From positions 55,443 through 119,442 of the forward strand of contig PLDW01000518.1 of the NCBI GenBank assembly GCA_003136315.1: a DNA stretch of 64,000 nucleotides. Reading direction: 5' to 3'. The notes below the pieces were generated by a model. The model was not told where the DNA came from. It was given only the letters and a program-made list of their open reading frames with translations, and made no database searches. The stretch comes from Gemmataceae bacterium (GTDB taxonomy: Bacteria > Planctomycetota > Planctomycetia > Gemmatales > Gemmataceae). Positions 53,224 to 62,808 of the stretch are shown piece by piece. Positions within the stretch are counted from its first letter, which is position 1. The number at the start of each line of letters is the position of its first letter. The position numbers were made by a program, and so were the translations under genes.

Positions 53224-53994
53224 ATGGCATCGGCAAATTTGGATTACTTGCGACGCTGTGACTCGTTTACCGTCGGGCCGTTCATGTTCGCCCGGTTCGA
53301 GACCAACCCAAACGAGCACCCTGACACGCGACTGTGCTGGAGCAGTCGGAGGGGGTACTACCTCGTCGGCATCGTCAACGAATGCTTCTGGGAGCAAGAC
53401 CCGGCCGAAGTCTCGAAACCGCTCGTCGTCGTGAGTGATATCTGGGGGAGAGTTCTTCTCATGAACGAATTCGCCTCGCTCGAACAAGCCGAGCGTGCCA
53501 TGTTGCGTTCACGCGAGACGGGCTCATCGTCGGAATCGGATTACCGACCGACCAGGGAGGGTCTTAATACCCGGAGGACTGCGACACAGGACCACCGAGA
53601 CGAGAAGATGGAGCGAGGCGGAGGTAGTGAGGACGCACGGGAATTACTGACCCGTTACAAAGGGAAGGTCTACCGCGTGGTGTTCGGGCCGCCGTGCTTC
53701 GTCGAACAACGCAACGGGGCGTTGTTGGGCACCGGGATGCCGAGTATCGAATTGGCCGACCCCGAAACCGGTGTGCCGCTCCACGGCCTGACCTTCGACA
53801 TTCCCGAGGCACCGCTACGGCCGGGTCAGGTGCTCGTTGGGGGCCGGGAAGAAGGCCTCCAGGCCCTCACAGAAGCGGGGGTCGTCCGCTTCACAGGGGC
53901 CTATTACCGCTCCAAGCGGTTCTTGGCGACGTTCGCAGTGTGTGACCTCCTCGTCGGCCCCTTCCGCCGACGCACCCCGACGGCGCTCCGCTGA
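53224..53994 (+). CDS. hypothetical protein between the two hairpin arrays
   Basis: 256 residues. The N-half (VGPFMFARFETNPNEHPD, YYLVGIVNECFWEQDP) and the C-half (LLTRYKGKVYRVVFGPPC, FTGAYYRSKRFLATFAVCD) are joined by a Ser/Arg-rich linker. The family is not recognised and there is no membrane segment. A G-rich ribosome site precedes the ATG. With its flanking array it forms a 1272 bp repeated unit boundary, so it may be a mobile cassette. Confidence 0.6.
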   Translation: MASANLDYLRRCDSFTVGPFMFARFETNPNEHPDTRLCWSSRRGYYLVGIVNECFWEQDPAEVSKPLVVVSDIWGRVLLMNEFASLEQAERAMLRSRETGSSSESDYRPTREGLNTRRTATQDHRDEKMERGGGSEDARELLTRYKGKVYRVVFGPPCFVEQRNGALLGTGMPSIELADPETGVPLHGLTFDIPEAPLRPGQVLVGGREEGLQALTEAGVVRFTGAYYRSKRFLATFAVCDLLVGPFRRRTPTALR

Positions 53995-54075
53995 CCGTCA
54001 TCGCTTGCCTCGCCCGGGTAGTTCGGCCACCCTCCTCGCCCGATTCCGCCGCTGAGGTCGGGGGTTTTTGCTCCA

Positions 54076-54452
54076 AAGCGCCGGCATTTCCGCGTTGCGG
54101 AAGATGCCGCTGTGTTGCTGGGAATTGCCCCGCTCCATTCCCGCGTTGCGGGAGATGGAGCCACCCCGCCCCACGCTCGCCTCTCGAATTCCCGCTTCGC
54201 GGGAGATGTTCGGCTCCCTCCCCCGAGTGGTCGGTCAACCGACTGGGCTCTCCGGTCGCTCCCCTTGCAGGGAGCCCGCCAGGCTCCCCCACACCCTCCA
54301 CCACCGCCCCCCTTCGAGCCTGTCATGCTCCCTGCCGCGCTCCGCTCCCTCCGATCCCAGCCGGTTGACCGGCCGTCTGCGCTTTCTGCATGAGGGGCGG
54401 GTCTCCACTGCGTTTCGAAAGACCCCGCCCCTCACGCAGAAAGCTTGTGGGG
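54076..54452. repeat. 377 bp hairpin array, copy 2
   Basis: Exactly 1272 bases from copy 1 with no indel and only a handful of substitutions. The substitutions in the closing hairpin improve its pairing (ACACC in copy 1, ACCCC here). Copy 2 ends shortly before the next gene's ribosome site and could also act as a transcription end for the gene before it. Confidence 0.88.
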
Positions 54453-54516
54453 TGGGGGTCTGTGGATGAACGCAATGCTCCGGGAACACCCCGGGGCACA
54501 ACCTATCGGAGGACAC

Positions 54517-55104
54517 ATGGAGACGAACGCAACACCGACCTACTACGGTTGCGCGAACTATGAGACCTGGGCCGTGAACCTGTGGCTATCGAACGATGCC
54601 ACGAGCTATTCGCACTGGACTGAGCGAACACGCGAGATTCTGGCCGAATCCGGCATAATCGAAGACAATCGCTCCGCAGTCGGGCAGCTTGCCGACGCAC
54701 TCCGCGAAGCCATCAATGACGAATACCACACGGAGGGCGCGGGCCTGATATCGGACCTGCTGACCGCGGCTCTGAGCAAGGTCGATTGGCACGAAATCGC
54801 ACAGTCGTTTATCGACGACGTCTCACTAACACCCACCGGGAAGGTTGTTCCGCTGGGCCTGGTGGTTGCCACCCCTGGAGTGTTGGCAGAACTGACGGAG
54901 GAAGACCGACTCGGGGCATTGGCACGGCATGCCCGCGGGGACTGGGGGGACGTGGACGCAGAGGATTGGGCGGAGAACGAATTGTCCCTCAACGAGGGCT
55001 TTCGACTCCTCTCGGCTTACCACTCCGCAGGTGGTGTCAAATTCTGGATTATCACGGAGGCCGACCGCTCCATCACGACCATGCTGCTCCCGATTGAATA
55101 CTGA
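54517..55104 (+). CDS. DUF7249-like plasmid/phage protein
   Basis: 195 residues from an ATG with GGAGG. The N-terminus YYGCANYETWAVNLWLSND matches small proteins common on plasmids and phages. The C-half (HARGDWGDVDAEDWAENE, AYHSAGGVKFWIITEADR) matches another domain often carried by plasmid proteins. Both are of unknown biochemical role. A hairpin terminator follows 20 bases after the stop. Confidence 0.8.
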   Translation: METNATPTYYGCANYETWAVNLWLSNDATSYSHWTERTREILAESGIIEDNRSAVGQLADALREAINDEYHTEGAGLISDLLTAALSKVDWHEIAQSFIDDVSLTPTGKVVPLGLVVATPGVLAELTEEDRLGALARHARGDWGDVDAEDWAENELSLNEGFRLLSAYHSAGGVKFWIITEADRSITTMLLPIEY

Positions 55105-55125
55105 GCGGATTGATTGGATGAACCC

Positions 55126-55152
55126 AAGCCCGGGTGGTGATGACCCGGGCTT
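55126..55152 (+). terminator. hairpin terminator
   Basis: AAGCCCGGGT (55126-55135) pairs with ACCCGGGCTT (55143-55152) over ten bases with a 7-base loop. TCT follows. It lies between two plus-strand genes and fits an intrinsic terminator with a weak U-tract. Confidence 0.7.
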
Positions 55153-55173
55153 CTCAGACTTGTTAGAGGGACT

Positions 55174-55929
55174 ATGAAACGACTGGATTGCAACTGTCAC
55201 GCACTTCTCAAAAGCCACAGCCACCCACTCAACCCGCCGACGGCCGCTCACTTCCCGCATGAGGAGACCGTCTCTCGGTTCGCGAAGCGTGTCCGCTCTC
55301 ACCCGGCTGGGGAGTTCACACTTGGCCATAACCACCTCAACCCGAGCGAGCGGCCGGACTCTGTGCTGAAATCGCATTATCGGCAGTATTCGGCGGTTCA
55401 AGGCGACCACGACATTCTCTCTGTTGCGGTCGTGCCGGTGACCGCTGAGGAACTTGACAGCTGGCCCGGCCAAGACGCGACCGGTGGGAGTGACCACCTG
55501 GTCGCCCTCGCGGACGCCGCGGGCAAGCTCCTGCTGTTCGATTGCTACACGCAGGCCGGGGCGGAGCAGGTGATGGAGAAGGCCGCACGCGCGACGACCG
55601 AATGGACCACTGCACAGGGTCGAAATCCGCTCTCGCCCGAGTCCGGAGAATTCATCGCTGGCTACCCGCTCACCAAGGAGGAACTCCGCCTGCTCGCCAT
55701 CCACTGGGCAACACTTCATATCGACAATGCGGCATGGTGCGTTCTCGCCGCGACGGTCGGGACCACTGAACTCGGGGTCGCGGATTACACAGGAACCCGC
55801 TTGGATCTTATCGCCGGCATCCTCGGGGATGAGGCGATCGAGGCCGCTTACTTCGCGGCTGAGGAGCGTATCCGAGAAAGGCTAGTACTACAGCGCAGCG
55901 GCCATGAACCCCTTCCGCAAACGCCATGA
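55174..55929 (+). CDS. hypothetical protein with MITE-derived C-terminus
   Basis: 251 residues, unknown family. The N-terminus is His/Cys-rich (CNCHALLKSHSHPLNPP). A central region reads VVPVTAEELDSWPGQD, LADAAGKLLLFDCYTQ and LLAIHWATLHIDNAAWC. The last 16 residues (LVLQRSGHEP to QTP) come from the inverted-repeat element beginning at 55882, so the native C-terminus is lost or changed. No stop or frameshift occurs before that point. Confidence 0.65.
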   Translation: MKRLDCNCHALLKSHSHPLNPPTAAHFPHEETVSRFAKRVRSHPAGEFTLGHNHLNPSERPDSVLKSHYRQYSAVQGDHDILSVAVVPVTAEELDSWPGQDATGGSDHLVALADAAGKLLLFDCYTQAGAEQVMEKAARATTEWTTAQGRNPLSPESGEFIAGYPLTKEELRLLAIHWATLHIDNAAWCVLAATVGTTELGVADYTGTRLDLIAGILGDEAIEAAYFAAEERIRERLVLQRSGHEPLPQTP

Positions 55930-56084
55930 AAACGGCCTAGGAAACCGCAATTCTGAAGGATATCAGACCGACTCGGCGAGTGATGTCTAGTACTGCTTCC
56001 TAGCTGGCATCGACGCAACTTCTTATCTTGCTAGTGGTTAGTGACAAGCGTTGAAGGCTGCGTGCGGCTGCGCTGTAGTACTAG
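55882..56084. mobile_element. 203 bp MITE-like element with 18 bp inverted ends
   Basis: CTAGTACTACAGCGCAGC at 55882-55899 is repeated in perfect inversion at 56067-56084. TA lies at both edges, as for IS630/Tc1 elements. The inside has no gene. Its left end lies in the coding sequence of the preceding gene. Confidence 0.82.
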
Positions 56085-56201
56085 GCGACGAACTGTGGAC
56101 AGCATTCCGGGAGCGAAAACCGGTCCTACGCGAGCGGATGGATGCCGACCAAATGGCGACCACAGAGTCTGAGACGGAAGGGTCTTGAGTGACCGCCTGA
56201 G

Positions 56202-57068
56202 ATGCAGGTGGTGGACGCGGCGGCCGGGGCCATTCCGGCCGTCGTTGAGACAAACGACGGTATTCCCTATTCCTTGATGAGGCTTATGCACTTTCTGGTG
56301 ACCGTTTTTGGCGAAGATGTGGACCGGCAACTTGCACCCTACCAGGAGAACAACTTCGGAACCTGTCCCGAGACCTATCTGGAGTTTTACGACGTGGAGG
56401 AGGAATTCCGGGAAGAATTCCGAAGTGGACGGTTCGGCACGACCGGGCTTGGGTGGTTCCACCCGATTCGTCTCCTGAAACTCGTCCGCAGCACTTTCAT
56501 GGCGTTCGACAGCGACATGGCCGAGGCACACTCCGGTCTGCGGGACGAGCGGACCGGGCGTTACGGCGACTGGTGGAACCCGAATTCGGAATATGACTTT
56601 TATGAAGTCGGTGGACGGTGGGCCAGCCACCTGATTCTCCGTGGCGAGCGAATCGGGCAACTCTGGACACCCGCGGCTCGCACGCCCCAAGCCGGTCCCT
56701 GTCGGGCCGACCAGGCGAGAAAGGGAGACATCGACTTTCGGGCGATGGGGTGGGAATGCCACAACCGGTTTCTCGACGCCTGGGATGAGTTGGAGCGGAC
56801 GGGGCGGACGAGCGACCGTTGGGCCAAGTGGAATCGCCGCATCCCGGAGAGCATCACGACCCGAGAGCAATTGGCGGCTTACGCCCTCAAACGGTACCGA
56901 GTCAGCGCTCCGGACGCGGTTGTGTTCGAGGGTGAGTGGACTGGCCCGTGGTGGGACAAGGACGACCTGACGGAAGAAGCGGCGGACCGGTGGGACGCCT
57001 GGTATGCCGCCCTCCTGGCGTCACTCTCCGATGAGACGCTTGTGACCGTTGTCGATTGCCACACCTGA
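56202..57068 (+). CDS. plasmid/phage-type hypothetical protein
   Basis: 288 residues, Trp-rich. A conserved-looking motif reads WWNPNSEYDFYEVGGRW, a signature seen in many plasmid and phage proteins of unknown role, and the C-half has VVFEGEWTGPWWDKDD. No enzymatic motif is clear. The start is uncertain because the MITE right end lies 117 bases upstream. Confidence 0.7.
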   Translation: MQVVDAAAGAIPAVVETNDGIPYSLMRLMHFLVTVFGEDVDRQLAPYQENNFGTCPETYLEFYDVEEEFREEFRSGRFGTTGLGWFHPIRLLKLVRSTFMAFDSDMAEAHSGLRDERTGRYGDWWNPNSEYDFYEVGGRWASHLILRGERIGQLWTPAARTPQAGPCRADQARKGDIDFRAMGWECHNRFLDAWDELERTGRTSDRWAKWNRRIPESITTREQLAAYALKRYRVSAPDAVVFEGEWTGPWWDKDDLTEEAADRWDAWYAALLASLSDETLVTVVDCHT

Positions 57069-57823
57069 AGCCTTGGGACAATCTGCCGTGTGCCGCAGGA
57101 GAGTGCCGGCACACGGCACGCTGTCGGAGGCGCGTGGCAATTCCCGTCACGGTTCTGGGTGAATCGGGGGAAGCGGTCTCGGCCGGGATTTCCGCAGGGC
57201 AGTGCCCCACGGAGAATCCCGGCCTCGTGCCCCACCCGGCATTCCCCGGTGCTTTGCACCAGGGAGATGCCACCGCGGAATTCCCGACCGCGTTGCGGTC
57301 AGGACATTCCGCCCACCACTCCGGTTTTTTCCCGCCGCCCTGGCGGGCGGCTCGGGCCGTGTCCTGAACGGACACCGGCCATTGAGATGGGCCAGGACGG
57401 GCGATGCTGGGGCGCGGAGGATGCAGCCCTTCGGGCCTCGGACCGCAGGGAGCAGTCGCGGATCGTGGCCCCGCGGAACGCTTCGCCCCAGGCCGACCGC
57501 ACTTGCGGTCTGTTGGCTCATTCCCGATCGGCGGGATCATCGCAAGACCGCGTTGAAGGCCCATCTGGGTGCTCTCTCTCTCACGATCCCGCCGGTTGGC
57601 GGGATCGTCTGGTCCCCAGGGACGGAGCGAATTGTTACCGTGCGGCTGCCGGGGTACATTCAATTGGATTCAGAACGTCTGCCACCATCGTTCTATGGAG
57701 AGCACGTGGTTCGCATGTTTCGCGTGAACGGCGGCGGACGAGTCGTTGCGAACGGATGCCGGGTGTGTCAAGAAGGACAGGGGGAATCGGAGGCCGATCC
57801 GATTCCACCTGCCTGGGGGCCTG
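57069..57823. repeat. hairpin-rich non-coding stretch
   Basis: At least five stem-loops: 57238-57271 (GGCATTCCCC with GGGAGATGCC arms, the same family as the 377 bp arrays), 57276-57311 (GACCGC/GCGGTC stem), about 57498-57518 (GACCGCACTTGCGGTC), about 57520-57542, and about 57580-57606 (ACGATCCCGCC with GGCGGGATCGT). No gene is supported, though 57640-57840 has a weak protein-like frame. Confidence 0.65.
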
Positions 57824-58171
57824 TTACGCGCCGAGGATTATCCTAATCGTTACGAACACAATTTCGGCGAGTAAAACCGTTGCCATGCCGATCGTGACGT
57901 GTAACAGGTCCCTGCCACTGGGCCACTCGTCGTGGAACTCCCAGAAGCGATACCGGGGTTTCGGGTTCATGAGCACCTCGGCCATGTGCTCACCGCTATG
58001 ACTCTCCCCGGTGAAGAGCGAGATCGAGTCGGGCAGCTTTTTCTCGGCCAGGGTGTAAAGCCTGCCGTCCGTCGCCTGGATGGCGACGGAGTAAATCCGC
58101 CTCGTCACGACCCGCCCGTTCTCGTAGTGGGTGACCTTGCAATACCATTTGTCACCTGATTTGAGTGCCAT
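57824..58171 (-). CDS. small protein with C-terminal membrane helix
   Basis: 115 residues from an ATG with AAGGAG upstream. The N-part (KSGDKWYCKVTHYENGRVV, IYSVAIQATDGRLYTL) is a beta-rich cytoplasmic domain, and the end (LLHVTIGMATVLLAEIVFV) is one transmembrane helix. Function unknown. It may be an accessory of the mobilisation block that follows on the same strand. Confidence 0.7.
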   Translation of the reverse strand: MALKSGDKWYCKVTHYENGRVVTRRIYSVAIQATDGRLYTLAEKKLPDSISLFTGESHSGEHMAEVLMNPKPRYRFWEFHDEWPSGRDLLHVTIGMATVLLAEIVFVTIRIILGA

Positions 58172-58677
58172 CGCACTTCTCCTTGAAAATCCCGGCTTGC
58201 AGCCGGGGTGGGTTGAAAATCCGGCGCCATGCCGAACACGAGATCAACAGTCACAAGGACCGCTCAACTCGACCCACGCGAGGCCGTCACTACGAGAAAA
58301 ACAAGAGACCCACTCGGGGTCTCTTGCGACACGAAAGGCACGAACGGCGTTTTTACGGTCCCGTTCTTGTCACCCCGGTTGCCGGATCACACGGATCGGC
58401 TCGGGTTGCGCCTGTGTCTGTTGCCCTGGGTTGCACTTCCGGGCAGCGGGAAGGATCTGAGGGATAAGCTCAGCCACCGCATGTTTTTGGAAATTTCCGG
58501 GTGGGGGGAAATTGAGAAGACCGGTCCGCGGCCAGGACACCTCGTTTCTCATTCAGACCGCGGCAGTGTGCGGGGTTGGTCAGAGACCGTCGGGAACGTT
58601 GGCCCCGATGAATTCAGGATACCGCGGCCCCGGAGCACCGCGAGTCGACGGTGGGGCGATTCTGGGGTGGGAGTCGA
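58172..58677. other. spacer with a terminator-like hairpin
   Basis: About 500 bases without a supported gene. It contains a CCCGGCTTGCAGCCGGG palindrome near 58186 and the hairpin listed next. Confidence 0.4.
58303..58325. terminator. hairpin, AAGAGACCC/GGGTCTCTT
   Basis: Nine paired bases with a five-base loop. It could end transcription from either side; there is a TT after the stem on the plus strand and an AA-rich stretch before it. Confidence 0.5.
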
Positions 58678-60048
58678 TTATTTGGCGAGCAGCCCTTCCT
58701 CGACCATGACTGGGCCGAGTTCGTTGAGGAGATCCTGGGCCTTCTTAATCGAGGTTTGATCATCGCCCGTCCACAGGTGACTGGCCGGCTGATACCCCCA
58801 TCGTGGTCGTTCATTATCGCGGGGGCTGGAGGCTATGTAGGTTAATTCCTCCAGCCCCTTCACCGTCTGGTCGAGCGCCCCGGCCGTCTTCAATGCCCGA
58901 AGTGAGACCGGCTGTTTGTTGACTGAGCGCTCGAACGCTCGGCTACCGTGTGGTTGGGTAAACCCAGGCGCGAGAAAGGGAGCGAGGGCCTGCTTCACCT
59001 CCGCCGTGTTTGCCTTCTTGAGTAGCCGGTCCCGCTCGGCCTTGGCCTTCTCCTGTTCGACCGCCTCCTTTGCTTTCTGGACCGTGATCTCGGCATCCCT
59101 CTCGATCCGTTTCGCCTCGGCGGTCTTCGCTGCACGCAGCTTCTCCCGCTTTGCCTCCTCGATCTTGCGTTCGTGCTCGCCGGTCTCCTTCACCAGCTTC
59201 GCATTCTCTTCCTCCCGAACCCGCGACCGCTCCTTCTCCAACGCCGTCGCCAGGGCCAACGCCTCCGCCTCGGCATCCGCCCGTAACGCCTGGTCGAGTG
59301 TCCGGGATGACGGAGACCACGCTCCCCGACGGGCGTCGGCGACAATGGCCTCGATCGTCCGTCGGTCCTGCTCCCAGGCCCGTTTCACGCGGGTGATTTC
59401 GGCAGTCAACCGATCCAATTCGATTGTGATTGCATCCATCGGATTCGATCCGTCCTTGGGGTTGCCCAGGGAGACTCGGACCGGGGCGATCAAACTCTCC
59501 GCGGATCGCCGACATCGCTCGGCCCCCTCTTTGGCGGGCCGGTCTTTCTCCAGGACTGCCCGGAACCGGGTGAGTTGAGCCGGGTGGCCGGCGACTTTCT
59601 TGCCGTCATCCCCGTTCAGGAGGGGTTGGAGCACGGCATCGAACGCAGTGATCTCCCGCTGGCACTCGTCGGCGAGGTGAATCACCGCGTCCCCCTGGTC
59701 GACAACCAGTTTCTGCCGGGTCTTGGCAAAGGCCAACGCCTGTTGCTCCGCGCCTCGATCTGACGCCAACTTGATCTCCGGCGGGACGGACACGGCCGGT
59801 GTGGGAGGCGGGGCGGGATTTGGTGCGACGGACGAGACGGCACTCGATGTGGCCGCCTGGATCGGGTCCGGGAGCGTGCCCGAGTTCGCCAATTTCGCCG
59901 GCCCAGCCCACTTGTCGAGGTTGTTCAGGGCGAAGTAAGCGATCACGATCAAGACGACCACCCAACTCCAGCCCGGCACGCTCTGGAACAGGCTTCGTCG
60001 ACCGGGTGGGACGGTGGAATACCCCCGCCCTCCGGATGGGTTCAACAT
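58678..60048 (-). CDS. membrane-anchored coiled-coil protein
   Basis: 456 residues. One N-terminal transmembrane helix (about 25-45, WSWVVVLIVIAYFAL), a Pro/Ala-rich linker, then a long charged helical region (about 95-340) with heptad-like runs such as EERKIEEAKREKLRAAKTAE-type sequence. The C-terminus carries TYIASSPRDNERPRWGY. It lies downstream of the coupling ATPase gene with 42 bases between. It may tether or scaffold the transfer apparatus; the family is not known to me. Confidence 0.7.
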   Translation of the reverse strand: MLNPSGGRGYSTVPPGRRSLFQSVPGWSWVVVLIVIAYFALNNLDKWAGPAKLANSGTLPDPIQAATSSAVSSVAPNPAPPPTPAVSVPPEIKLASDRGAEQQALAFAKTRQKLVVDQGDAVIHLADECQREITAFDAVLQPLLNGDDGKKVAGHPAQLTRFRAVLEKDRPAKEGAERCRRSAESLIAPVRVSLGNPKDGSNPMDAITIELDRLTAEITRVKRAWEQDRRTIEAIVADARRGAWSPSSRTLDQALRADAEAEALALATALEKERSRVREEENAKLVKETGEHERKIEEAKREKLRAAKTAEAKRIERDAEITVQKAKEAVEQEKAKAERDRLLKKANTAEVKQALAPFLAPGFTQPHGSRAFERSVNKQPVSLRALKTAGALDQTVKGLEELTYIASSPRDNERPRWGYQPASHLWTGDDQTSIKKAQDLLNELGPVMVEEGLLAK

Positions 60049-60090
60049 GGGTGCGTCCTCCGTATCAGGATGAGAAACGAGTGGGTGAGG

Positions 60091-62805
60091 TCACAGGGAG
60101 TCGTTCCGGAATCGCTCGTCCCAGTCGGTCGCCGGTCTGCCAGGCAATACCTGCGGAACCCGTTCCGGCTGGGTTCGTCTGACCGGGTCAGGCCCCGGTG
60201 CTGGCTCGTCGGGAAGGATCGGCCACGAGGCTTTCTCACGCTTCTCGTGGGTCTCTTTGTCGACCGGGAAGAGCGACCGGACGATCGTCGTCTTGGCCCC
60301 GAACTGAGTATAGCCACTGCCAAATGTGAAGCGAATCAAACTCGCCTGCGGGTCCGCGCTTGCGGCCATGATGGTGTTCCGGTCCAGTGCTGGACCGGGC
60401 GACTCGCTCAGTTGGAGAAACCCCTCGACTGCTCGTGATGGATCAATCTCCACGTCCCTGCGGGCCACGATGTCCTGGGTCCACGTCAACGAATGGTAGG
60501 TTTGCACCCCGGACATCTCCTCGATCCGCTTGACCATCCTCAGGTCCGACACCCGCAAGATGTGCTTCACGGCGGTGCAGGAGTCGATCGTGTCCCCCAG
60601 ATCGGTGCCCTGCCGGAGCAACTGCCCGCCCGTTTGGTGGATCGGCACCAGGGTCACCCCGAGCCCACGAATCTGTTCAAACACCAGTTTGATACCGTCG
60701 GCGATGATCTGCTGGAACTCGTCAATGAACAGGTAAACCCGGTTGTCCCGACTCGGACGGTTGGCGGCAGCCGAGAACAGTGACCAGAGGAACAGGCGAG
60801 CGATCGTCGCCGCCGCAAGCGGCTCCTGGGCGGATTTCAGGTTCAGGTAGACGACCTGTTTGGTGTGCAGGATGTCGGCCACCTCAATCCGCCGGGGCGA
60901 ACCCTCGGGCCGCACCTCGTTGAGCGGCTTCACCGCGGCCAGGCGATTGACGAGCGCTGTCAGGTGACCCGCGTCGCGGAGATCCTTCGGGGTCATGAAG
61001 TCCAGCCCCTGGGGGCTATTTAACATCGCATTGAGTTCCGTGAAAGACGTCACCTCCACCGTCCGGAGAATCGACTTCATCACCTTCTCGTTAATCGCCG
61101 TGAAATAGGCCCGACCGTAGTCCATGCCGTAGTCGAGTGAGAGCCCCTGAATCAGGGTCTCCGCCCGCTGGTCGGTCGTTACGTCCCGGTGGTAGGACTG
61201 CACGAACGGGTTGAACGTGAAACTCGACTGTCCCCGTTCCGAGGTGAACCACCGGAACGGCAGCCTCGCCTTCGCCGCCTCGATCCGGCAAGACTCGAAG
61301 AGGGCCATGTCCCCCTTGAGGTCGAGGATCACGACCGAACAGTCGTCGCGGGCAATCAACTGGGTCGCAAGCGGGCCGGCGACGAGTGACGACTTCATCG
61401 AGCCGGTGTCCCCCGTCAGGTGATAGTGCTGGTCGAGGATCGCCTTGTGCAGCAGCACCGGGTAGTCGCCGAACAGGCTGAACCCGACCAGCACGTGTTG
61501 CTTTTCGAGTCGGTGCTGGGTGCTGAGCAGCCGGCAGACATAAACATCCCACTCGCTGTCGGGTGTCTGGGCCTGACCGCCTGGGGCTTCGAGCGCCAGG
61601 TAGTAGCCGGTGAGCAGTTCACCCACGGCCACCCAGACCACCGCCACGATCAAGAACACCATCCCCAACGGCATCACCACCAGGGCCGTGAAGATTCGTG
61701 TGGGGATCGAGACCCACCGCTCCTGCCTCATTCGCTCGATATCCTCCTGGGTGACGGTCCGACTCCGCACCAACTCCGCCGTTTGTCGTCGTGACTCCTC
61801 GGGCGAGAGTGTGGCCAGGTACTGGCGTTCATGGGGAAGCAGTCCTCCCTGAGCGAGTTGGGCCGTCACGGGTGGTGGCCAGACGGGCGGGATGACGACG
61901 GCCGTTGCGAGGCCGGCGGTGAGCAGCAGGACGATCACAAACCGCTTCCGCTGGTCCACGTCGACAAGCCGACGGGCGGGGAACCGGAACACCCCGGCGG
62001 CCGGGGTGCGGTGCCGGTTGTAGGTGACGAACACGACGAAGAGTTCCCACAGCACGCGGGCTGTCAGACGGAGTGAGAACCCCTCATCCTTGCCGAACAG
62101 TCTCCGCAGGAGCACGATGAGGACGAGAAAGAGCGTGAAGCCAACTGCAGCGACCGCCGGAGTGAGAGGGTTGCTGCCGTCGAAACCGAGTCGATCGAAG
62201 ACGAGGATCCCGAATCCATACGCAGCGAGCAGGAAGAGCGGAGCCAGCACCGTGGCCCGCGTGGCAGGTAACGCTTCGGCCACCACCCACCGGCCCGGGT
62301 GTGGGAAATAGCCCAGCCACTTCCGGCCGATGTCGCTATGCACCTTCGGATTGACCGCCATCCACCCCACGACCTGGCGGGCGGAGATGAGGGCCAGTCC
62401 ACCGATGGCGAGGACCGCACATGGGAAAGCGATCAGATAGCCGGCGAGGTGAGGTGGGAGAGTGGTATGGAGTGCCAGGCCCACAACCACCACAGCGAAG
62501 AGCCAGAGACGGAACTCTCTCAGTCGACCGGGCGTCTCCGGATCGGACCGGGTGACATCAGGGACCAACCACCAGGTCCGCCAGAAGAGGGCGATGATCG
62601 CATAGCCGAGTGTGTTGAGACCAAAGAATCTGAGGAGGAGGGCGACAACCACGGCCCAGATGACTGCGACTCGCAAAGTGTGGAGAGTGAATCGGAGTTC
62701 GGTGTCGACGTCCGGGCGGGTGCGATAGTCGAGTTCGGTCCCCTCGGTCGGGGGTAAGGACGCGGCGTCGAGCGTGTCGTTCGTCTCTGACGTCGGGATG
62801 CGCAT
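60091..62805 (-). CDS. type IV coupling ATPase (TraD/VirD4-like)
   Basis: 904 residues. Several N-terminal hydrophobic helices (about 45-75, 98-145, 185-235, 285-310 and 370-400) precede the ATPase. Walker A is GDTGSMKSS at 465-473, with Met where Gly is usual. VVILDLKGDMALFE follows, and Walker B is YLFIDEFQQI near 690. The region AIHQTGGQLL-type (VPIHQTGGQLLRQ) matches TraD/TraG coupling proteins. It should bring DNA to a transfer channel. No relaxase is in the window. Confidence 0.9.
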   Translation of the reverse strand: MRIPTSETNDTLDAASLPPTEGTELDYRTRPDVDTELRFTLHTLRVAVIWAVVVALLLRFFGLNTLGYAIIALFWRTWWLVPDVTRSDPETPGRLREFRLWLFAVVVVGLALHTTLPPHLAGYLIAFPCAVLAIGGLALISARQVVGWMAVNPKVHSDIGRKWLGYFPHPGRWVVAEALPATRATVLAPLFLLAAYGFGILVFDRLGFDGSNPLTPAVAAVGFTLFLVLIVLLRRLFGKDEGFSLRLTARVLWELFVVFVTYNRHRTPAAGVFRFPARRLVDVDQRKRFVIVLLLTAGLATAVVIPPVWPPPVTAQLAQGGLLPHERQYLATLSPEESRRQTAELVRSRTVTQEDIERMRQERWVSIPTRIFTALVVMPLGMVFLIVAVVWVAVGELLTGYYLALEAPGGQAQTPDSEWDVYVCRLLSTQHRLEKQHVLVGFSLFGDYPVLLHKAILDQHYHLTGDTGSMKSSLVAGPLATQLIARDDCSVVILDLKGDMALFESCRIEAAKARLPFRWFTSERGQSSFTFNPFVQSYHRDVTTDQRAETLIQGLSLDYGMDYGRAYFTAINEKVMKSILRTVEVTSFTELNAMLNSPQGLDFMTPKDLRDAGHLTALVNRLAAVKPLNEVRPEGSPRRIEVADILHTKQVVYLNLKSAQEPLAAATIARLFLWSLFSAAANRPSRDNRVYLFIDEFQQIIADGIKLVFEQIRGLGVTLVPIHQTGGQLLRQGTDLGDTIDSCTAVKHILRVSDLRMVKRIEEMSGVQTYHSLTWTQDIVARRDVEIDPSRAVEGFLQLSESPGPALDRNTIMAASADPQASLIRFTFGSGYTQFGAKTTIVRSLFPVDKETHEKREKASWPILPDEPAPGPDPVRRTQPERVPQVLPGRPATDWDERFRNDSL

Positions 62806-62808
62806 GTG

